The notes under the pieces were generated by a model. The model searched no databases, was not told the DNA's origin, and saw only the letters and a list, made by a program, of their open reading frames with translations. Positions 19,107 through 28,063 of a stretch of DNA of 55,300 nt are shown here, in pieces. This stretch comes from an uncultured archaeon (lineage in GTDB: Archaea > Thermoproteota > Nitrososphaeria_A > Caldarchaeales > Calditenuaceae). A program made the translations under genes and the position numbers. Numbering within the stretch: the stretch's first letter is position 1; each line of letters starts with the position of its first letter. The stretch is from assembly GCA_938017985.1 (NCBI GenBank), contig CALIKS010000043.1, forward strand, positions 1 through 55,300, in the 5' to 3' direction.

Positions 19107-19208
19107 CGCTAAGATATGTTTTGATTCATGGCTATTAATTATGCTTTGTATGATACCTGTCTCTGCGGTATTCGAAAAAAATAATACCTCGAGGTACATT
19201 GATGATGC

Positions 19209-20210
19209 ATGAGACTCGAGGAAGTTCCTAAAATTCCTCTTGGGTTTTATCCAACACCCCTGCACGAGTTGCCACGTCTTTCTAAGACGCTTGATGGCCC
19301 ACGCATATTCATTAAGAGGGATGATTTGACTGGTCTCGCATTCGGCGGAAATAAGACTAGGATAATTGAGTATATTTTTGCTGACGCTAAGGCTGCTGGC
19401 GCCGACGTTGTAGTTGCTTCCTGTGGAATTCAATCCAATTGGGCTAGACAGATAACTGCCGCTGCCAAGATTCTCGGCATGAAGCCTGTGCTTATCTTGA
19501 GGACTGCCCAGTTCGGCGAGGAGCCGCGAGAATATGACGGCAATCTTCTCCTCGACGTATTGATGGGTGCGGATGTTAGGGTTGTGAAAGCTCCAATTAC
19601 TGCTGATGTGAGTAGAGAGATGAGTGAAGTTGCTAATGAGTACGCCGCGAAGGGTCATAAGCCTTACGTTCTTTATGGCGAGCCTCCTATAGGTGTCTTC
19701 GGATACGCTAATTGTGCGTATGAGTTGACTCAGCAGGCAAAAACTCTTGGAATCAAAATTGATTATATTGTTCATGCATCTAGTGGTGGCGCAACACAGG
19801 CCGGACTTCTGCTGGGAGTAAAGATGCAGAGGCTCGAGACGAGAGTCGTGGGGATTAGTGCCGCGTCCAGGCCGAAGAACATCCTCGTCCAAGATATTAA
19901 ACGACTGATTGATGGGGCGTTCAAAATCATTGGTTTCGACCTCGATATCAGTAGTGAAGACATAGTAGTGTTTGATGAGTATGAGCTCGGCGGCTATGGT
20001 ATTCCCTCTATGGAAGTCCTCAGCACTATTCGGCTGCTCGCTGAGACGGAGGGCATCATATTGGACCCTGTCTATACTGGTAAGGCAATGTGGGGGCTGA
20101 TTGACCTCGTTAAAAAAGGCTATTTCGACAGGGATGAGGTAGTTGTCTTTATTCATACGGGTGGTTTGCCTGCGCTTTTCGCCTACAGGAAATATTTCGG
20201 TTCTCCTTAG
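19209..20210 (+). CDS. PLP-dependent D-cysteine desulfhydrase / ACC deaminase family
   Basis: 333 residues of fold-type II PLP enzyme. FIKRDDLTGLAFGGNKTR carries the lysine that binds PLP, followed by VVASCGIQSNWARQ (phosphate and substrate loop) and SSGGATQAGLLLG (PLP phosphate loop). The C-terminal VFIHTGGLPALFAY is typical for D-cysteine desulfhydrase and 1-aminocyclopropane-1-carboxylate deaminase; the two activities cannot be separated here. First of three rightward amino-acid catabolic genes. Confidence 0.85.
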   Translation: MRLEEVPKIPLGFYPTPLHELPRLSKTLDGPRIFIKRDDLTGLAFGGNKTRIIEYIFADAKAAGADVVVASCGIQSNWARQITAAAKILGMKPVLILRTAQFGEEPREYDGNLLLDVLMGADVRVVKAPITADVSREMSEVANEYAAKGHKPYVLYGEPPIGVFGYANCAYELTQQAKTLGIKIDYIVHASSGGATQAGLLLGVKMQRLETRVVGISAASRPKNILVQDIKRLIDGAFKIIGFDLDISSEDIVVFDEYELGGYGIPSMEVLSTIRLLAETEGIILDPVYTGKAMWGLIDLVKKGYFDRDEVVVFIHTGGLPALFAYRKYFGSP

Positions 20211-20267
20211 ACATTCATGCTTACTGAATAGTAATTCCTTTATTCTGCTTCTAATCATATATGACTC

Positions 20268-21845
20268 ATGGCTAGGGAGAAGATTACTTATGTCTCTCTC
20301 TTCGCTGATGAGAGTATTCATCCAATGTATGAGAAGGCCCTCGAGACCGTGAGGGAGAAGTATCTTGGAAGGCATTATCCAATATTCATCGGTCAGGAAG
20401 AAGTTGTTTCTGAGGATGGAGAGTTCGAGGAGAGGAGCCCCATCGACACATCGATAGTCGTTGGATACTTTCAGAGAGCCAATGTGAAACACGTCAGGAA
20501 AGCAATAGACGTGGCTGAGGAGGCATTTCAGAAATGGTCGAGGACGAGCTGGAAGAGTAGAGTCGAGATTATGAGGCGAGCAGCCGAGATTATTGATCAG
20601 AGAAAGTTCGAGATTGCTGCCATCATTACTTTTGAGGTGGGCAAGAATAGGCTTGAGGCGCTTGCTGAGTGTTGGGAGGCTATAGATGCCTTGAAGTACT
20701 ATGCTGACTTGATGGAGGCGAATAATGGATATGAGAGAGAGCTCGGGCCGGGTGGTCCGGGAGAAAGATGCAGGATGGCTGCTAGGCCTTATGGTGTCTG
20801 GTTTGTTATCTCTCCGTTCAATTTTCCATTCATGCTTCCCAACGGGATGATTCAGGGCGCACTCATTACTGGGAACACTGTTGTCTTTAAGCCGACGAGC
20901 GAGGCGCCTCTCGCCGGTCTTCTGCTCTATCAGGCGTTTAGGGATGCTGGTGTTCCTCCTGGAGTCATTAATTATCTGACTGGGCCCGGCGAGGTCTTTG
21001 AAGATGAAGTAACTTCTAATCCGAAGGTTGCCGGCATAGCTTTTACCGGTTCTAGGGATGTCGGCATGACTCTCTTCAGGAAGTTCATGACGAGGCAGCC
21101 TTATCCAAAGCCAATCATTCTCGAGATGGGCAGTAAGAATCCAGCACTCGTGACCGCGAAGGCCGATATTAAGAAGGCCGTCATGGGCGTAGTTAGGGCG
21201 GCTTTCGGGTTCTGTGGACAGAAGTGCTCTGCAACGTCTAGGCTCTACGTTCATAGAAGCATCATGGATAAGTTTCTCGAGGAGCTCGTCAAAGAGACCA
21301 GTAGCCTCAAGGTTGGAGACCCGAGGAATAGAGATGTCTTCATGGGGCCCGTCGTGAATAGGCGGGCGCTGGAGAACTATATGCTCTACGTCGAGCAGGC
21401 CAAGAAGAGCGGTGGACGTGTGCTTTATGGAGGCGAAGTTCTTAGAGGCGACAACTACGGCCGCGGCTTCTATGTCCAGCCGACAATTATTACTGGGCTC
21501 CCGAGAAGCCATGAGATCTGGAAGAAGGAACTCTTCCTCCCGATACTGCTCGTGGATGCTTTTGATACTTTGGAGGAAGCAGTCAGGGAGGCGAATGACA
21601 CTGAGTATGGGCTTACGGCGGGCATATTCAGCGAGGATGAGGATGAGGTTAGATACTTCTTCGAGAATATTGAGTTCGGCGTGACGTATGCTAATAGGAG
21701 GGGTGGAGCGACGACGGGTGCTTGGCCTGGCGCGCAGACCTTTGTTGGCTGGAAGGCGAGCGGGGCGACTGGGAAGGGCATTGGTGGTCCTCATTATCTC
21801 CTCACGTTTCTGAGGGAGCAGAGTAGGACCGTCGTGGTCGAGTAG
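20268..21845 (+). CDS. aldehyde dehydrogenase, 1-pyrroline-5-carboxylate dehydrogenase type
   Basis: 525 residues. Motifs: SPFNFPFMLPNGM, FTGSRDVG (NAD binding), EMGSKNPALV with the general-base glutamate, and GFCGQKCSATSR with the nucleophilic cysteine. The C-terminal WPGAQTFVGWKASGATGKG and GGPHYLLTFLREQ follow the layout of pyrroline-5-carboxylate dehydrogenases, which oxidise proline- or ornithine-derived glutamate semialdehyde to glutamate. Strong purine bias in the coding strand produces long spurious antisense frames. Placed with a desulfhydrase and an aminotransferase. Confidence 0.83.
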   Translation: MAREKITYVSLFADESIHPMYEKALETVREKYLGRHYPIFIGQEEVVSEDGEFEERSPIDTSIVVGYFQRANVKHVRKAIDVAEEAFQKWSRTSWKSRVEIMRRAAEIIDQRKFEIAAIITFEVGKNRLEALAECWEAIDALKYYADLMEANNGYERELGPGGPGERCRMAARPYGVWFVISPFNFPFMLPNGMIQGALITGNTVVFKPTSEAPLAGLLLYQAFRDAGVPPGVINYLTGPGEVFEDEVTSNPKVAGIAFTGSRDVGMTLFRKFMTRQPYPKPIILEMGSKNPALVTAKADIKKAVMGVVRAAFGFCGQKCSATSRLYVHRSIMDKFLEELVKETSSLKVGDPRNRDVFMGPVVNRRALENYMLYVEQAKKSGGRVLYGGEVLRGDNYGRGFYVQPTIITGLPRSHEIWKKELFLPILLVDAFDTLEEAVREANDTEYGLTAGIFSEDEDEVRYFFENIEFGVTYANRRGGATTGAWPGAQTFVGWKASGATGKGIGGPHYLLTFLREQSRTVVVE

Positions 21846-21910
21846 GCGTCTTTTTTTCTCGCGTTGAAAAAGTTTAAATGTCTCAAAGTGATTTTTCGTA
21901 GTGATTGTGT

Positions 21911-23098
21911 ATGAAGATTTCTAGGAAGGTTTCTGAGGGGATTCTTGGCGAGGGGGCTTTTGATGTTTTGGCTAAGGCCAAGATGCTTGAGGCGAGCGGT
22001 GTGAAGGTTATTCATCTCGAGATTGGCGAGCCTGATTTTGATACTCCTGAGCATATCAGGAAGGCTGCCTGTGATGCGATTATGCGTGGCGAGACTCATT
22101 ATACGCCTTCTGCCGGTATTCAGCCGCTTAGGGAGGCTATTGCTGAGTATGTGGGTGAGTATTATGGAGTTAAGGTTGATTGGTCTAAGCAGGTTGCCGT
22201 GGGTACTGGTGCGAAGCAGACGATTTTTGCCGCGCTCTGCTCGATTGTCGAGGAGGGTGACGAGGTTATCTGTCCTGACCCGGGATATCCGCCCTATGCT
22301 GATGGTGTTAGGTTTAGTGGCGGTAGGCCTGTCTTTGTGAGGCTTAGGCCTGAGGATGAGTTTAGGATGACGCCTGAGGCGGTTAATGAGGCAGTGACGA
22401 GTAGGACTAGGGCGGTAATTATTAACTCGCCTCATAATCCATGTGGCTCGATGCTTACGAGGGAGCAGGTCAGGGGTATCTGTGAGGTTGCTCAGGACCA
22501 TGATCTCTGGATTATCTCTGATGAGATTTATCGTGGTATTCAGTTTGATGATTTTGAGCATGTGTCTCCGATGGAGTTTGCTCCAGAGAGGGTCATATTG
22601 ATTGATGGGTTCTCGAAAAGATATGCAATGACTGGCTGGAGGCTTGGTTATTCTGTTGCTCCTGCTGAGATTACGAAGAATATCATCAAGGTCTTGAACG
22701 TGACTACGTCTTGTCCAGTCGCCTTTACGCAGTGGGCTGCGATTACTGCTCTGCGGGGTCCGCAGGACTTCGTTAAGTGGGTTGCTAAGAGGTTTAAGGA
22801 GAGGAGGGACATTGCGTTGGCTGAGCTTGACAAGAGTGAGGTGTTGAGGTATGTGAAGCCGACTGGTGCGTTCTACGTCTTCGTCGATGTCTCGCCTGCT
22901 TTGAGGAAGCTCGGGCTTGACTCTAAGGGATTCATGGAGTGGTTCATGGAGAAGAGGAATGTGGCTGTTCTTCATGGCTCATCGATGGGGCCGAGTGGTG
23001 AGGGCTGGATAAGGATCAGCTTCGGCAACAGTGACGAGAACGTTAGGGAGGGGTGCAGGAGGCTGGTAGAGGAAGTTGACAGAGTGGTTAAGTCTTAG
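21911..23098 (+). CDS. class I/II aminotransferase (AspC/AAT-I)
   Basis: 395 residues of fold-type I PLP enzyme: HLEIGEPDFDTPEHI, NSPHNPCGSML (conserved Asn), SDEIYRGIQFDD (Asp and Tyr), DGFSKRYAMTGWRLGY (PLP lysine in SKR), and WIRISFGNSDENV with the substrate arginine. An ATG at 21911 is preferred over the upstream TTG at 21905. A TATA-like GTTTAAATG lies about 35 bases upstream. Ends exactly where the convergent ABC/GNAT gene ends, with no base between the two stop codons. Confidence 0.88.
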   Translation: MKISRKVSEGILGEGAFDVLAKAKMLEASGVKVIHLEIGEPDFDTPEHIRKAACDAIMRGETHYTPSAGIQPLREAIAEYVGEYYGVKVDWSKQVAVGTGAKQTIFAALCSIVEEGDEVICPDPGYPPYADGVRFSGGRPVFVRLRPEDEFRMTPEAVNEAVTSRTRAVIINSPHNPCGSMLTREQVRGICEVAQDHDLWIISDEIYRGIQFDDFEHVSPMEFAPERVILIDGFSKRYAMTGWRLGYSVAPAEITKNIIKVLNVTTSCPVAFTQWAAITALRGPQDFVKWVAKRFKERRDIALAELDKSEVLRYVKPTGAFYVFVDVSPALRKLGLDSKGFMEWFMEKRNVAVLHGSSMGPSGEGWIRISFGNSDENVREGCRRLVEEVDRVVKS

Positions 23099-24550
23099 CT
23101 AATTGTCCCAGTCAGGCTTCAGTTCTGGGTTGCACCAAACGTAGTAGATTGGAGACATCCTCGTTGAGAGTATTGTTTTTATGATTTCTCTCCTTGTCCT
23201 GATTTTTCTCTTTCTTTTTCTGAGCATTGTTGGTGCATGCTTGATTATTGAGTTGATTGTTGAGGCGAGCTTGCGGAGCTTCTTGCCTCTGAGATTATTG
23301 ATGTAGCGGTATAGGTATGCTGGTTCATGTATAAGTGTTACTTCTATGTCTGGGAAGACTTCCTGTATCTTTGAGATTAGCTTCCTGTTCTGCTCGTCTA
23401 GGCTTGTCTCATAGTTTATCCTCGTGAGGCCGGCATGCTCAAAGAATGGGTTGAATCTCGCCATGACTGCCAGCGCCTCGATTACTGGATAACCCGTGAG
23501 AGGCATTGTTTCTCTTACGAGCCTAGCTCCGAGCCCGATTCCTCTATATTTCGGATAGACTATGACTCTGGCTATTCTCAACACGTTCCTTTTAAGGACC
23601 TGCAGCAATGCCTTCAGACCCCTCGAGCGGTAAATCTCTAGCAGTCTCGGAAGGGCTATGTGTCTCCCCCTAAGTAATGGATGCGTGATTGCTGAGACAT
23701 AGACAATTACGCCGCATAGCTCGTCTCTCCTCACTGCCCTGTATATTGCCTTAATTGCTGGAGGCCTACCGGCCCTGTAGTGAAACTGCGCTAATGCCTC
23801 ATAGTCAGAGACGTATCCGGGCTCAATCACTATTTCTCTCATGATGCTGCATTCCTCACTATTAATGCTGGGTCGAGTAATGTTTACTTCTGCTCCGAGC
23901 TTCTTATCCACGAGAACTGTTGGCTTCAAATCTTCCAATAGGTCTCTGTGCGTCGTCGCCACTATCAGGGTCATGCCGTTCCTCCTAGCATACTTCTGGA
24001 AGAGATACGCAACTATCCTCGCAGCCTCTCTGTCAAGTGTTGAGCAGAACTCATCCATCACTATTGTTTTTTTACTAGACCAGAGAGCCTTTGCGAGCTT
24101 ATACCTATACTTCTGTCCATCACTGAGCTCTCGGTAGCGCTTTAAGAATAAGAATGCTTCTCCAAGGCCCACTGAGTTGAGTATCTCGATGGCTTCGGAA
24201 GTGTCCCGCCCAACTCCCTCCACCACTACCTCGTCATCATCGACCTCGAGCTCATCACTAGTAATTACTCCCCCGAACTCTCTTCGTCTCTGAAGTATTC
24301 TAGCAATCTCTCTCAGCAATACACTTTTCCCAGAGCCGCTCTCACCAGTTATGTATACTACGTCTCCCGGATTGATGTCTAATCTTAGACCTCTATAGAC
24401 TACTTGTTGCTTCTCGTCTAGGTCTATGCCGAATGCCTGGGACACCTCGGCTACTCGCCTCGTTATCGGCACCGAGGACTTAAAGCTCCTATCAATCCTG
24501 ACGAGAATCTTAGGATGCCCACGGAGCGGGAGCAGTATTAGCCTAACCAT
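23099..24550 (-). CDS. ABC-type ATPase fused to a GNAT acetyltransferase domain (COG2401-like)
   Basis: 483 residues. The N-terminal ~240 form a soluble ABC ATPase (GESGSGKSVL, LSDGQKYRYKLAKAL, TIVMDEFCSTLDRE). The region about 270-380 is GNAT-like, with the acetyl-CoA loop in VIVYPKYRGIGLGARLV. The C-terminus is Arg/Lys-rich (MLRKRKRKIRTRR), suited to nucleic acid binding. No membrane segments, so not a transporter. The order matches COG2401, an uncharacterised archaeal and phage family. Its ATG overlaps the terminase stop by eight bases (AATGGTTAG), so it is translationally coupled to DNA packaging. Confidence 0.8.
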   Translation of the reverse strand: MVRLILLPLRGHPKILVRIDRSFKSSVPITRRVAEVSQAFGIDLDEKQQVVYRGLRLDINPGDVVYITGESGSGKSVLLREIARILQRRREFGGVITSDELEVDDDEVVVEGVGRDTSEAIEILNSVGLGEAFLFLKRYRELSDGQKYRYKLAKALWSSKKTIVMDEFCSTLDREAARIVAYLFQKYARRNGMTLIVATTHRDLLEDLKPTVLVDKKLGAEVNITRPSINSEECSIMREIVIEPGYVSDYEALAQFHYRAGRPPAIKAIYRAVRRDELCGVIVYVSAITHPLLRGRHIALPRLLEIYRSRGLKALLQVLKRNVLRIARVIVYPKYRGIGLGARLVRETMPLTGYPVIEALAVMARFNPFFEHAGLTRINYETSLDEQNRKLISKIQEVFPDIEVTLIHEPAYLYRYINNLRGKKLRKLASTINSIIKHAPTMLRKRKRKIRTRREIIKTILSTRMSPIYYVWCNPELKPDWDN

Positions 24551-26135
24551 TCAGGACAGTCGCTCCTCCAGTCTGCCTAGACTTGATTGCATAGAGCGCC
24601 ATCGCCATGCTCCAGAAAATGTCGACACGGGTGTTTGGACTATGATAGAACCTCACACTGCCATCCATAGCCACTTCATACTTTAGAGCATTCAGCTGGG
24701 CGACCACTTCTCTAGTCAATCCTGAGTCCTCCCTACTAGGTATGTGTAGTGACGAAGCGCCGACCCACCTCTTGGACTCATCCATCCTGCATCCACGCAT
24801 CATTACCTGCTTCAGATACGTCGCCATCTCCTCCTTCGTCTTTGCAGTGAATACTACGCCTAGGAATCCATTGATTCCTGAGTCTCTGATAAGTTCTGAG
24901 ACCGCTTCGCCTACTCCAGTGACGTCAACCGCGATTCTAAAAATTGTCTTCCATTTCTTAGAGAATCGTTTGAGTTGACCAACGATGCTGCCATAACTGG
25001 TCTCGAGCGGCCAAGCCTTGACCAGTCTCACATAGATGTCTTCTCCGAGCTTCTCGACTATTGTTAGGACGCTGTTATCGACTCTCTTTCCAAGGTCCAG
25101 CCCGGCGTAGAGTTCTCTACCCTCAATATCGATCTCCTCGGGCCACCAGTACTGGTCTGGGTCTAGGCAACAGTTGATTAGGCCTAGGCTTAGCCAGCTA
25201 TCCTCGTCCTCAACCCACTCTGCCTCGTACTCCCTTCTAAAGAAGCTTGGGTCTTTACTAATCAATTCACGCTGAATGAATTCTTGAGAAATTATTCCCG
25301 CTCTGACTGCCTCCCTCCATGTCCATCTATGTAGACTCCATCTCTTCTTCTCCTCTGGATCATTGAATATTCTATAGAATACTCCATCTCTCCTCCAGGG
25401 CGTGCTGCTGACTATGATTCTTGCACCCCTGTCCCACCTCGCAGCCATACTTGGCAACAATACACTCTCAAGAAGCTCAGCGTCGTCAGCGAAGTAGCTG
25501 AACTCATCTAAGTAGCAGTAGTCATAGGTCTCTCCGCGTAATCTCTCGATCGCGTTGGGAAGCGCCTCGATCACGCTTCCATTAATAAACTTCACCACTG
25601 TCTTCAGCTCCTCCTGAACGAATGCACGTCTAGGAGTCGAGAAAAGCAGGTCGAGCTGCTCCTTAAGCTTCCTGAGACATTTCTTGGCCTGTCTATAGCT
25701 CGGCGCAACTATGCATGTCCGTGTCTCTGGATTCGTCGCTGCGAGATGTATGAGTTTAAGCGCTATCGCGGTCGTCTTCCCACTCTGTCTGCACGCAGCC
25801 ACAGCAATCATCCTTGAGTCATCCTCAAGCAGCCTCAACTGATAATCCGTCGGCCTAAACCGGGTGAATAGTTCTACAAAGTTCTTGGTAGTCCTAGCCT
25901 CTGAGACACTGTATCTACGCGTCTTCTCATAAAGCATCGATAACTCATAAGTAGCTGCCTGAGTCTTTGGATATATTCGCCTAAATATCCTCGAGGATAG
26001 TGAGGAGCTGCCAGTCAACTCGGCCAGATAGCTCGCAAGAGCGCTGAGCTGTTCTACTTGACACTTTTCAAGCTCTACGCCCCGACTACTAATTACCCTC
26101 CATAACTGACTCTTAGTCAGTCTTTGAGCGCCCAT
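24543..26135 (-). CDS. terminase large subunit (DNA-packaging ATPase/nuclease)
   Basis: About 530 residues. ATPase domain: Walker A-like AACRQSGKTT, then TCIVAPSYRQAKKCL, Walker B YDYCYLDEFSYF, and coupling motif IIVSSTPWRR. RNase H-like nuclease domain: LYAGLDLGKRVDNSVLTIV with first metal-binding aspartate and RIAVDVTGVGEAVSELI. All key residues look intact. ATG at 26135 is chosen over TTG at 26162. Overlaps the small-subunit gene upstream and the ABC/GNAT gene downstream. Packages DNA into the procapsid formed by the products of the portal operon 20 kb away. Confidence 0.92.
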   Translation of the reverse strand: MGAQRLTKSQLWRVISSRGVELEKCQVEQLSALASYLAELTGSSSLSSRIFRRIYPKTQAATYELSMLYEKTRRYSVSEARTTKNFVELFTRFRPTDYQLRLLEDDSRMIAVAACRQSGKTTAIALKLIHLAATNPETRTCIVAPSYRQAKKCLRKLKEQLDLLFSTPRRAFVQEELKTVVKFINGSVIEALPNAIERLRGETYDYCYLDEFSYFADDAELLESVLLPSMAARWDRGARIIVSSTPWRRDGVFYRIFNDPEEKKRWSLHRWTWREAVRAGIISQEFIQRELISKDPSFFRREYEAEWVEDEDSWLSLGLINCCLDPDQYWWPEEIDIEGRELYAGLDLGKRVDNSVLTIVEKLGEDIYVRLVKAWPLETSYGSIVGQLKRFSKKWKTIFRIAVDVTGVGEAVSELIRDSGINGFLGVVFTAKTKEEMATYLKQVMMRGCRMDESKRWVGASSLHIPSREDSGLTREVVAQLNALKYEVAMDGSVRFYHSPNTRVDIFWSMAMALYAIKSRQTGGATVLNG

Positions 26136-26622
26136 CGCTGAGCTCGCTCTTAACGCCCTCAACTATTCTGCTCAGCGTCTCTAGGTCTAGCTCCCTCCTC
26201 TCATGCCTAATCTCAGACATGCATTTCAACACGAGCTCGAGGTACTGCCTCGCGAGCTTCAGGTTTCCCTGCCTGATTACTTCCTGCGCGAGTTCATATG
26301 CCTCTGAAGCTATCTCCCTCACCTCGATGACCATCTCGCTCCAAGTTGGAACGCCTGTAAACCTGTCCTTATCACCCTTCAGGGGCAGCTTATCACTGAT
26401 GAGAAGCGTCTTTACCCTTCTCCTGAGCGTATCTAGACGACTGTTAAGCAGCTGCTCCTTTGATTGATTTTTGCTTAACAATCCGCGCTTCATGAGCCTG
26501 TTGAGTATGACCCAGACCCTGTTGAGGCTTCTCCTCGAAGTATCTCCGTATATCTCCCTCGCTATCTCGTATGCTCCCTTGCCCTCCCTCGCAAGGCTCA
26601 ATATCATTTGAGTCTTATTCAT
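26113..26622 (-). CDS. probable terminase small subunit (HTH + helical)
   Basis: 169 residues. Residues 1-55 form a winged-helix-like DNA-binding unit (ILSLAREGKGAYEIAREIYG, RRSLNRVWVILNRLMKRGLL). The C-terminal part is mostly helical and charged, suited to oligomerisation. Position directly before the large terminase, with a 23-base overlap, is the usual place of the small subunit that recognises DNA for packaging. Its ATG overlaps the upstream stop (ATGA). Family assignment rests on position and architecture. Confidence 0.7.
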   Translation of the reverse strand: MNKTQMILSLAREGKGAYEIAREIYGDTSRRSLNRVWVILNRLMKRGLLSKNQSKEQLLNSRLDTLRRRVKTLLISDKLPLKGDKDRFTGVPTWSEMVIEVREIASEAYELAQEVIRQGNLKLARQYLELVLKCMSEIRHERRELDLETLSRIVEGVKSELSDGRSKTD

Positions 26623-26843
26623 GGCGCAAGCCTCCTCAACAGCTCAGAGAGACCGACACCGCTCAGAAGCGAAGTCAAGACCAACGCGTCCTCAAGCCTG
26701 CCAAGAACAGTCAAGTAAATCACGGCCCCCGCAAACGCAGACACAATTACTGCATAGTAGTCGTAACGAGTCACGCTGAACCTGAAGACGCCTGCCTTAA
26801 CCATGAATCTACCATGCTTCTCAAGCCTACTCGACGCCCTCAA
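26619..26843 (-). CDS. small two-helix membrane protein in the terminase operon
   Basis: 74 residues with two hydrophobic helices (YAVIVSAFAGAVIYLTVLG and ALVLTSLLSGVGLSELL) after a basic N-terminus. Start is a TTG fused to the upstream stop (TTGA); an internal ATG at 26804 is possible. Size and topology resemble holin-like proteins, yet no holin family is recognised. Sandwiched between a 135-residue protein and the small terminase in a stop-start-overlapping operon. Confidence 0.55.
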   Translation of the reverse strand: MRASSRLEKHGRFMVKAGVFRFSVTRYDYYAVIVSAFAGAVIYLTVLGRLEDALVLTSLLSGVGLSELLRRLAP

Positions 26844-27247
26844 CCATCCATCGCCTCCGAAGCATTAATCCTGACAAATGATGCACGCGCCTTCCTCGCC
26901 TCAACCTCAGTCAGCTTAATTATGCTCCTCACAATTGGCAGTGGAATGCTCGTCCAGTGCTCCAAGTCTCCAGACCTCTCAGTAACGATGACCAAGTGTG
27001 GAAGACCATACTCCTTATCCAGATAGACACCTAGGAAGCGCCCAGGCGTCTCAGTCCTCGTAGCTATCGGAGCATCAAGCGGATCAGTCCCATGAGGAAC
27101 CTTAGGAATACTACAAGCATCCAGCCATATAACCTTCACATACTCGTCAAACTTCAACCCTCTTATCACTGATAGATTCTTCTCAAAGACTTCAAGCCAC
27201 TCGCGAACCACTCTTGGATGCCTACTAATTATTAGTCTGCGACTCAT
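26840..27247 (-). CDS. uncharacterised protein, first gene of terminase operon
   Basis: 135-residue soluble protein with no recognised domain. Middle segment VIWLDACSIPKVPHGTDPLD and PGRFLGVYLDKEYGLPHLVIV look like a compact alpha/beta fold. Leftward operon leader: a TATA-like AAATATATTC at 27271-27280 lies about 25-33 bases before the ATG. The operon continues 135-aa, membrane protein, TerS, TerL, ABC/GNAT, each overlapping the next by a few bases. Confidence 0.55.
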   Translation of the reverse strand: MSRRLIISRHPRVVREWLEVFEKNLSVIRGLKFDEYVKVIWLDACSIPKVPHGTDPLDAPIATRTETPGRFLGVYLDKEYGLPHLVIVTERSGDLEHWTSIPLPIVRSIIKLTEVEARKARASFVRINASEAMDG

Positions 27248-27270
27248 CCATCACTAATTACATCATTGAT

Positions 27271-27325
27271 GAATATATTTTCTGCTGATTCATTAAATAA
27301 TTAATTATGTCTCAAATTATAATAA
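27271..27325. promoter_or_regulatory. divergent promoter between packaging and tail operons
   Basis: Minus-strand TATA at 27271-27280 serves the terminase operon (ATG at 27247). Plus-strand TATA TTATAATAA at 27317-27325 serves the connector-tail operon (ATG at 27351). Both place transcription starts at or very near the ATG. A short palindrome CATCA-T-TGATG lies at about 27261-27271. The shared 103-base region can co-regulate packaging and tail genes. Confidence 0.55.
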
Positions 27326-27350
27326 CATCATTTTAACAAATTAATGATAG

Positions 27351-27695
27351 ATGACATACTCATCGATTGAGGATGTAAAGGTTACGAGGCTTGGACTGAG
27401 ATCCGAAGACGCTTCAAGCGACCAAGAGATACTTCAATTCATAATGCAGGCCGACTCCATGATAGATGAATTACACATCAGCCTCGGAGTACCGGTCTCT
27501 TCAAGCAACCCAGAAATGCTTAGGAGAATAAGTGCAGATATCGCGGCCAACCTCTACTTAATCTGGAACACGAGGGATAACAGTGTCAGAGAAACGCTGT
27601 GGCGAGAGATTAGGGAGATAATTGGAGAGCTTCGGCAGAGCCTCACGAGCAGGTCGCCGGGAGGAGCTACACTAACGGGTGGAGAGACGGATTGA
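27351..27695 (+). CDS. head-tail connector protein (gp6-like)
   Basis: 114 residues, mostly helical: YSSIEDVKVTRLGL start, QEILQFIMQADSMIDELH, then IAANLYLIWNTRDN. Small helical proteins of this kind sit on the portal as the gp6/gp15-type adaptor ring. Assigned from size, helical pattern and position as the first gene of a connector-tail series. Its TGA stop overlaps the next TTG start. Confidence 0.65.
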   Translation: MTYSSIEDVKVTRLGLRSEDASSDQEILQFIMQADSMIDELHISLGVPVSSSNPEMLRRISADIAANLYLIWNTRDNSVRETLWREIREIIGELRQSLTSRSPGGATLTGGETD

Positions 27696-28063
27696 AGAAT
27701 AAACTCCTAGGAATCATCATCCTGGCCACGTCTGGAATACTGATACTCACAGTCTCCCCCAACATCTATTCAGCACTGCTACCATTACTTACTGCCGCTT
27801 CTATCTTCTTCACTATTCTGCTCGCTTATTCCGCCTGGAGACTAAGCCTGATTAGTCATGGATTCAAGAGAGCCGCGGCGGCCGCTTCCGGTGGATTCGG
27901 AGCGTTCCTCTCATACTTGGCTGTAACTGATGAGCACTTCAAGAGGGCTAGAGTATTATTAATGCCTCTCGCGGCTGCGCTCTTCGTTGCGGCGACACTC
28001 GCAGCACTTCTCATGAGGATGAATAGGCGTGGAAGGGTAGTGAGGAGGCGTGGGCGTAGCTGA
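27692..28063 (+). CDS. four-helix membrane protein inside the connector cluster
   Basis: 123 residues, three or four membrane helices (LLGIIILATSGILILTV, LLPLLTAASIFFTILLAYSA, GGFGAFLSYLAV, LLMPLAAALFVAATLAALL) and a strongly basic tail (MNRRGRVVRRRGRS). Starts at TTG fused to the connector stop and overlaps the tail terminator gene by 14 bases. A membrane protein between connector genes is unusual for tailed viruses; it might serve particle release or membrane docking. No family recognised. Confidence 0.6.
   Translation: MKNKLLGIIILATSGILILTVSPNIYSALLPLLTAASIFFTILLAYSAWRLSLISHGFKRAAAAASGGFGAFLSYLAVTDEHFKRARVLLMPLAAALFVAATLAALLMRMNRRGRVVRRRGRS

Noticed and set aside
19107-21794. Very long antisense open frame (over 1000 codons) running opposite the PLP enzyme and aldehyde dehydrogenase genes
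   Set aside because: Its translation is Arg/Ser/His/Leu-rich shadow sequence caused by strong codon bias of the sense genes. Only the last ~187 codons (18543-19106) look like a real membrane protein.
21794-22975. 393-codon antisense frame opposite the aminotransferase gene
   Set aside because: Shadow of a recognisable aminotransferase; no domain, Arg/Asn/His-rich composition.
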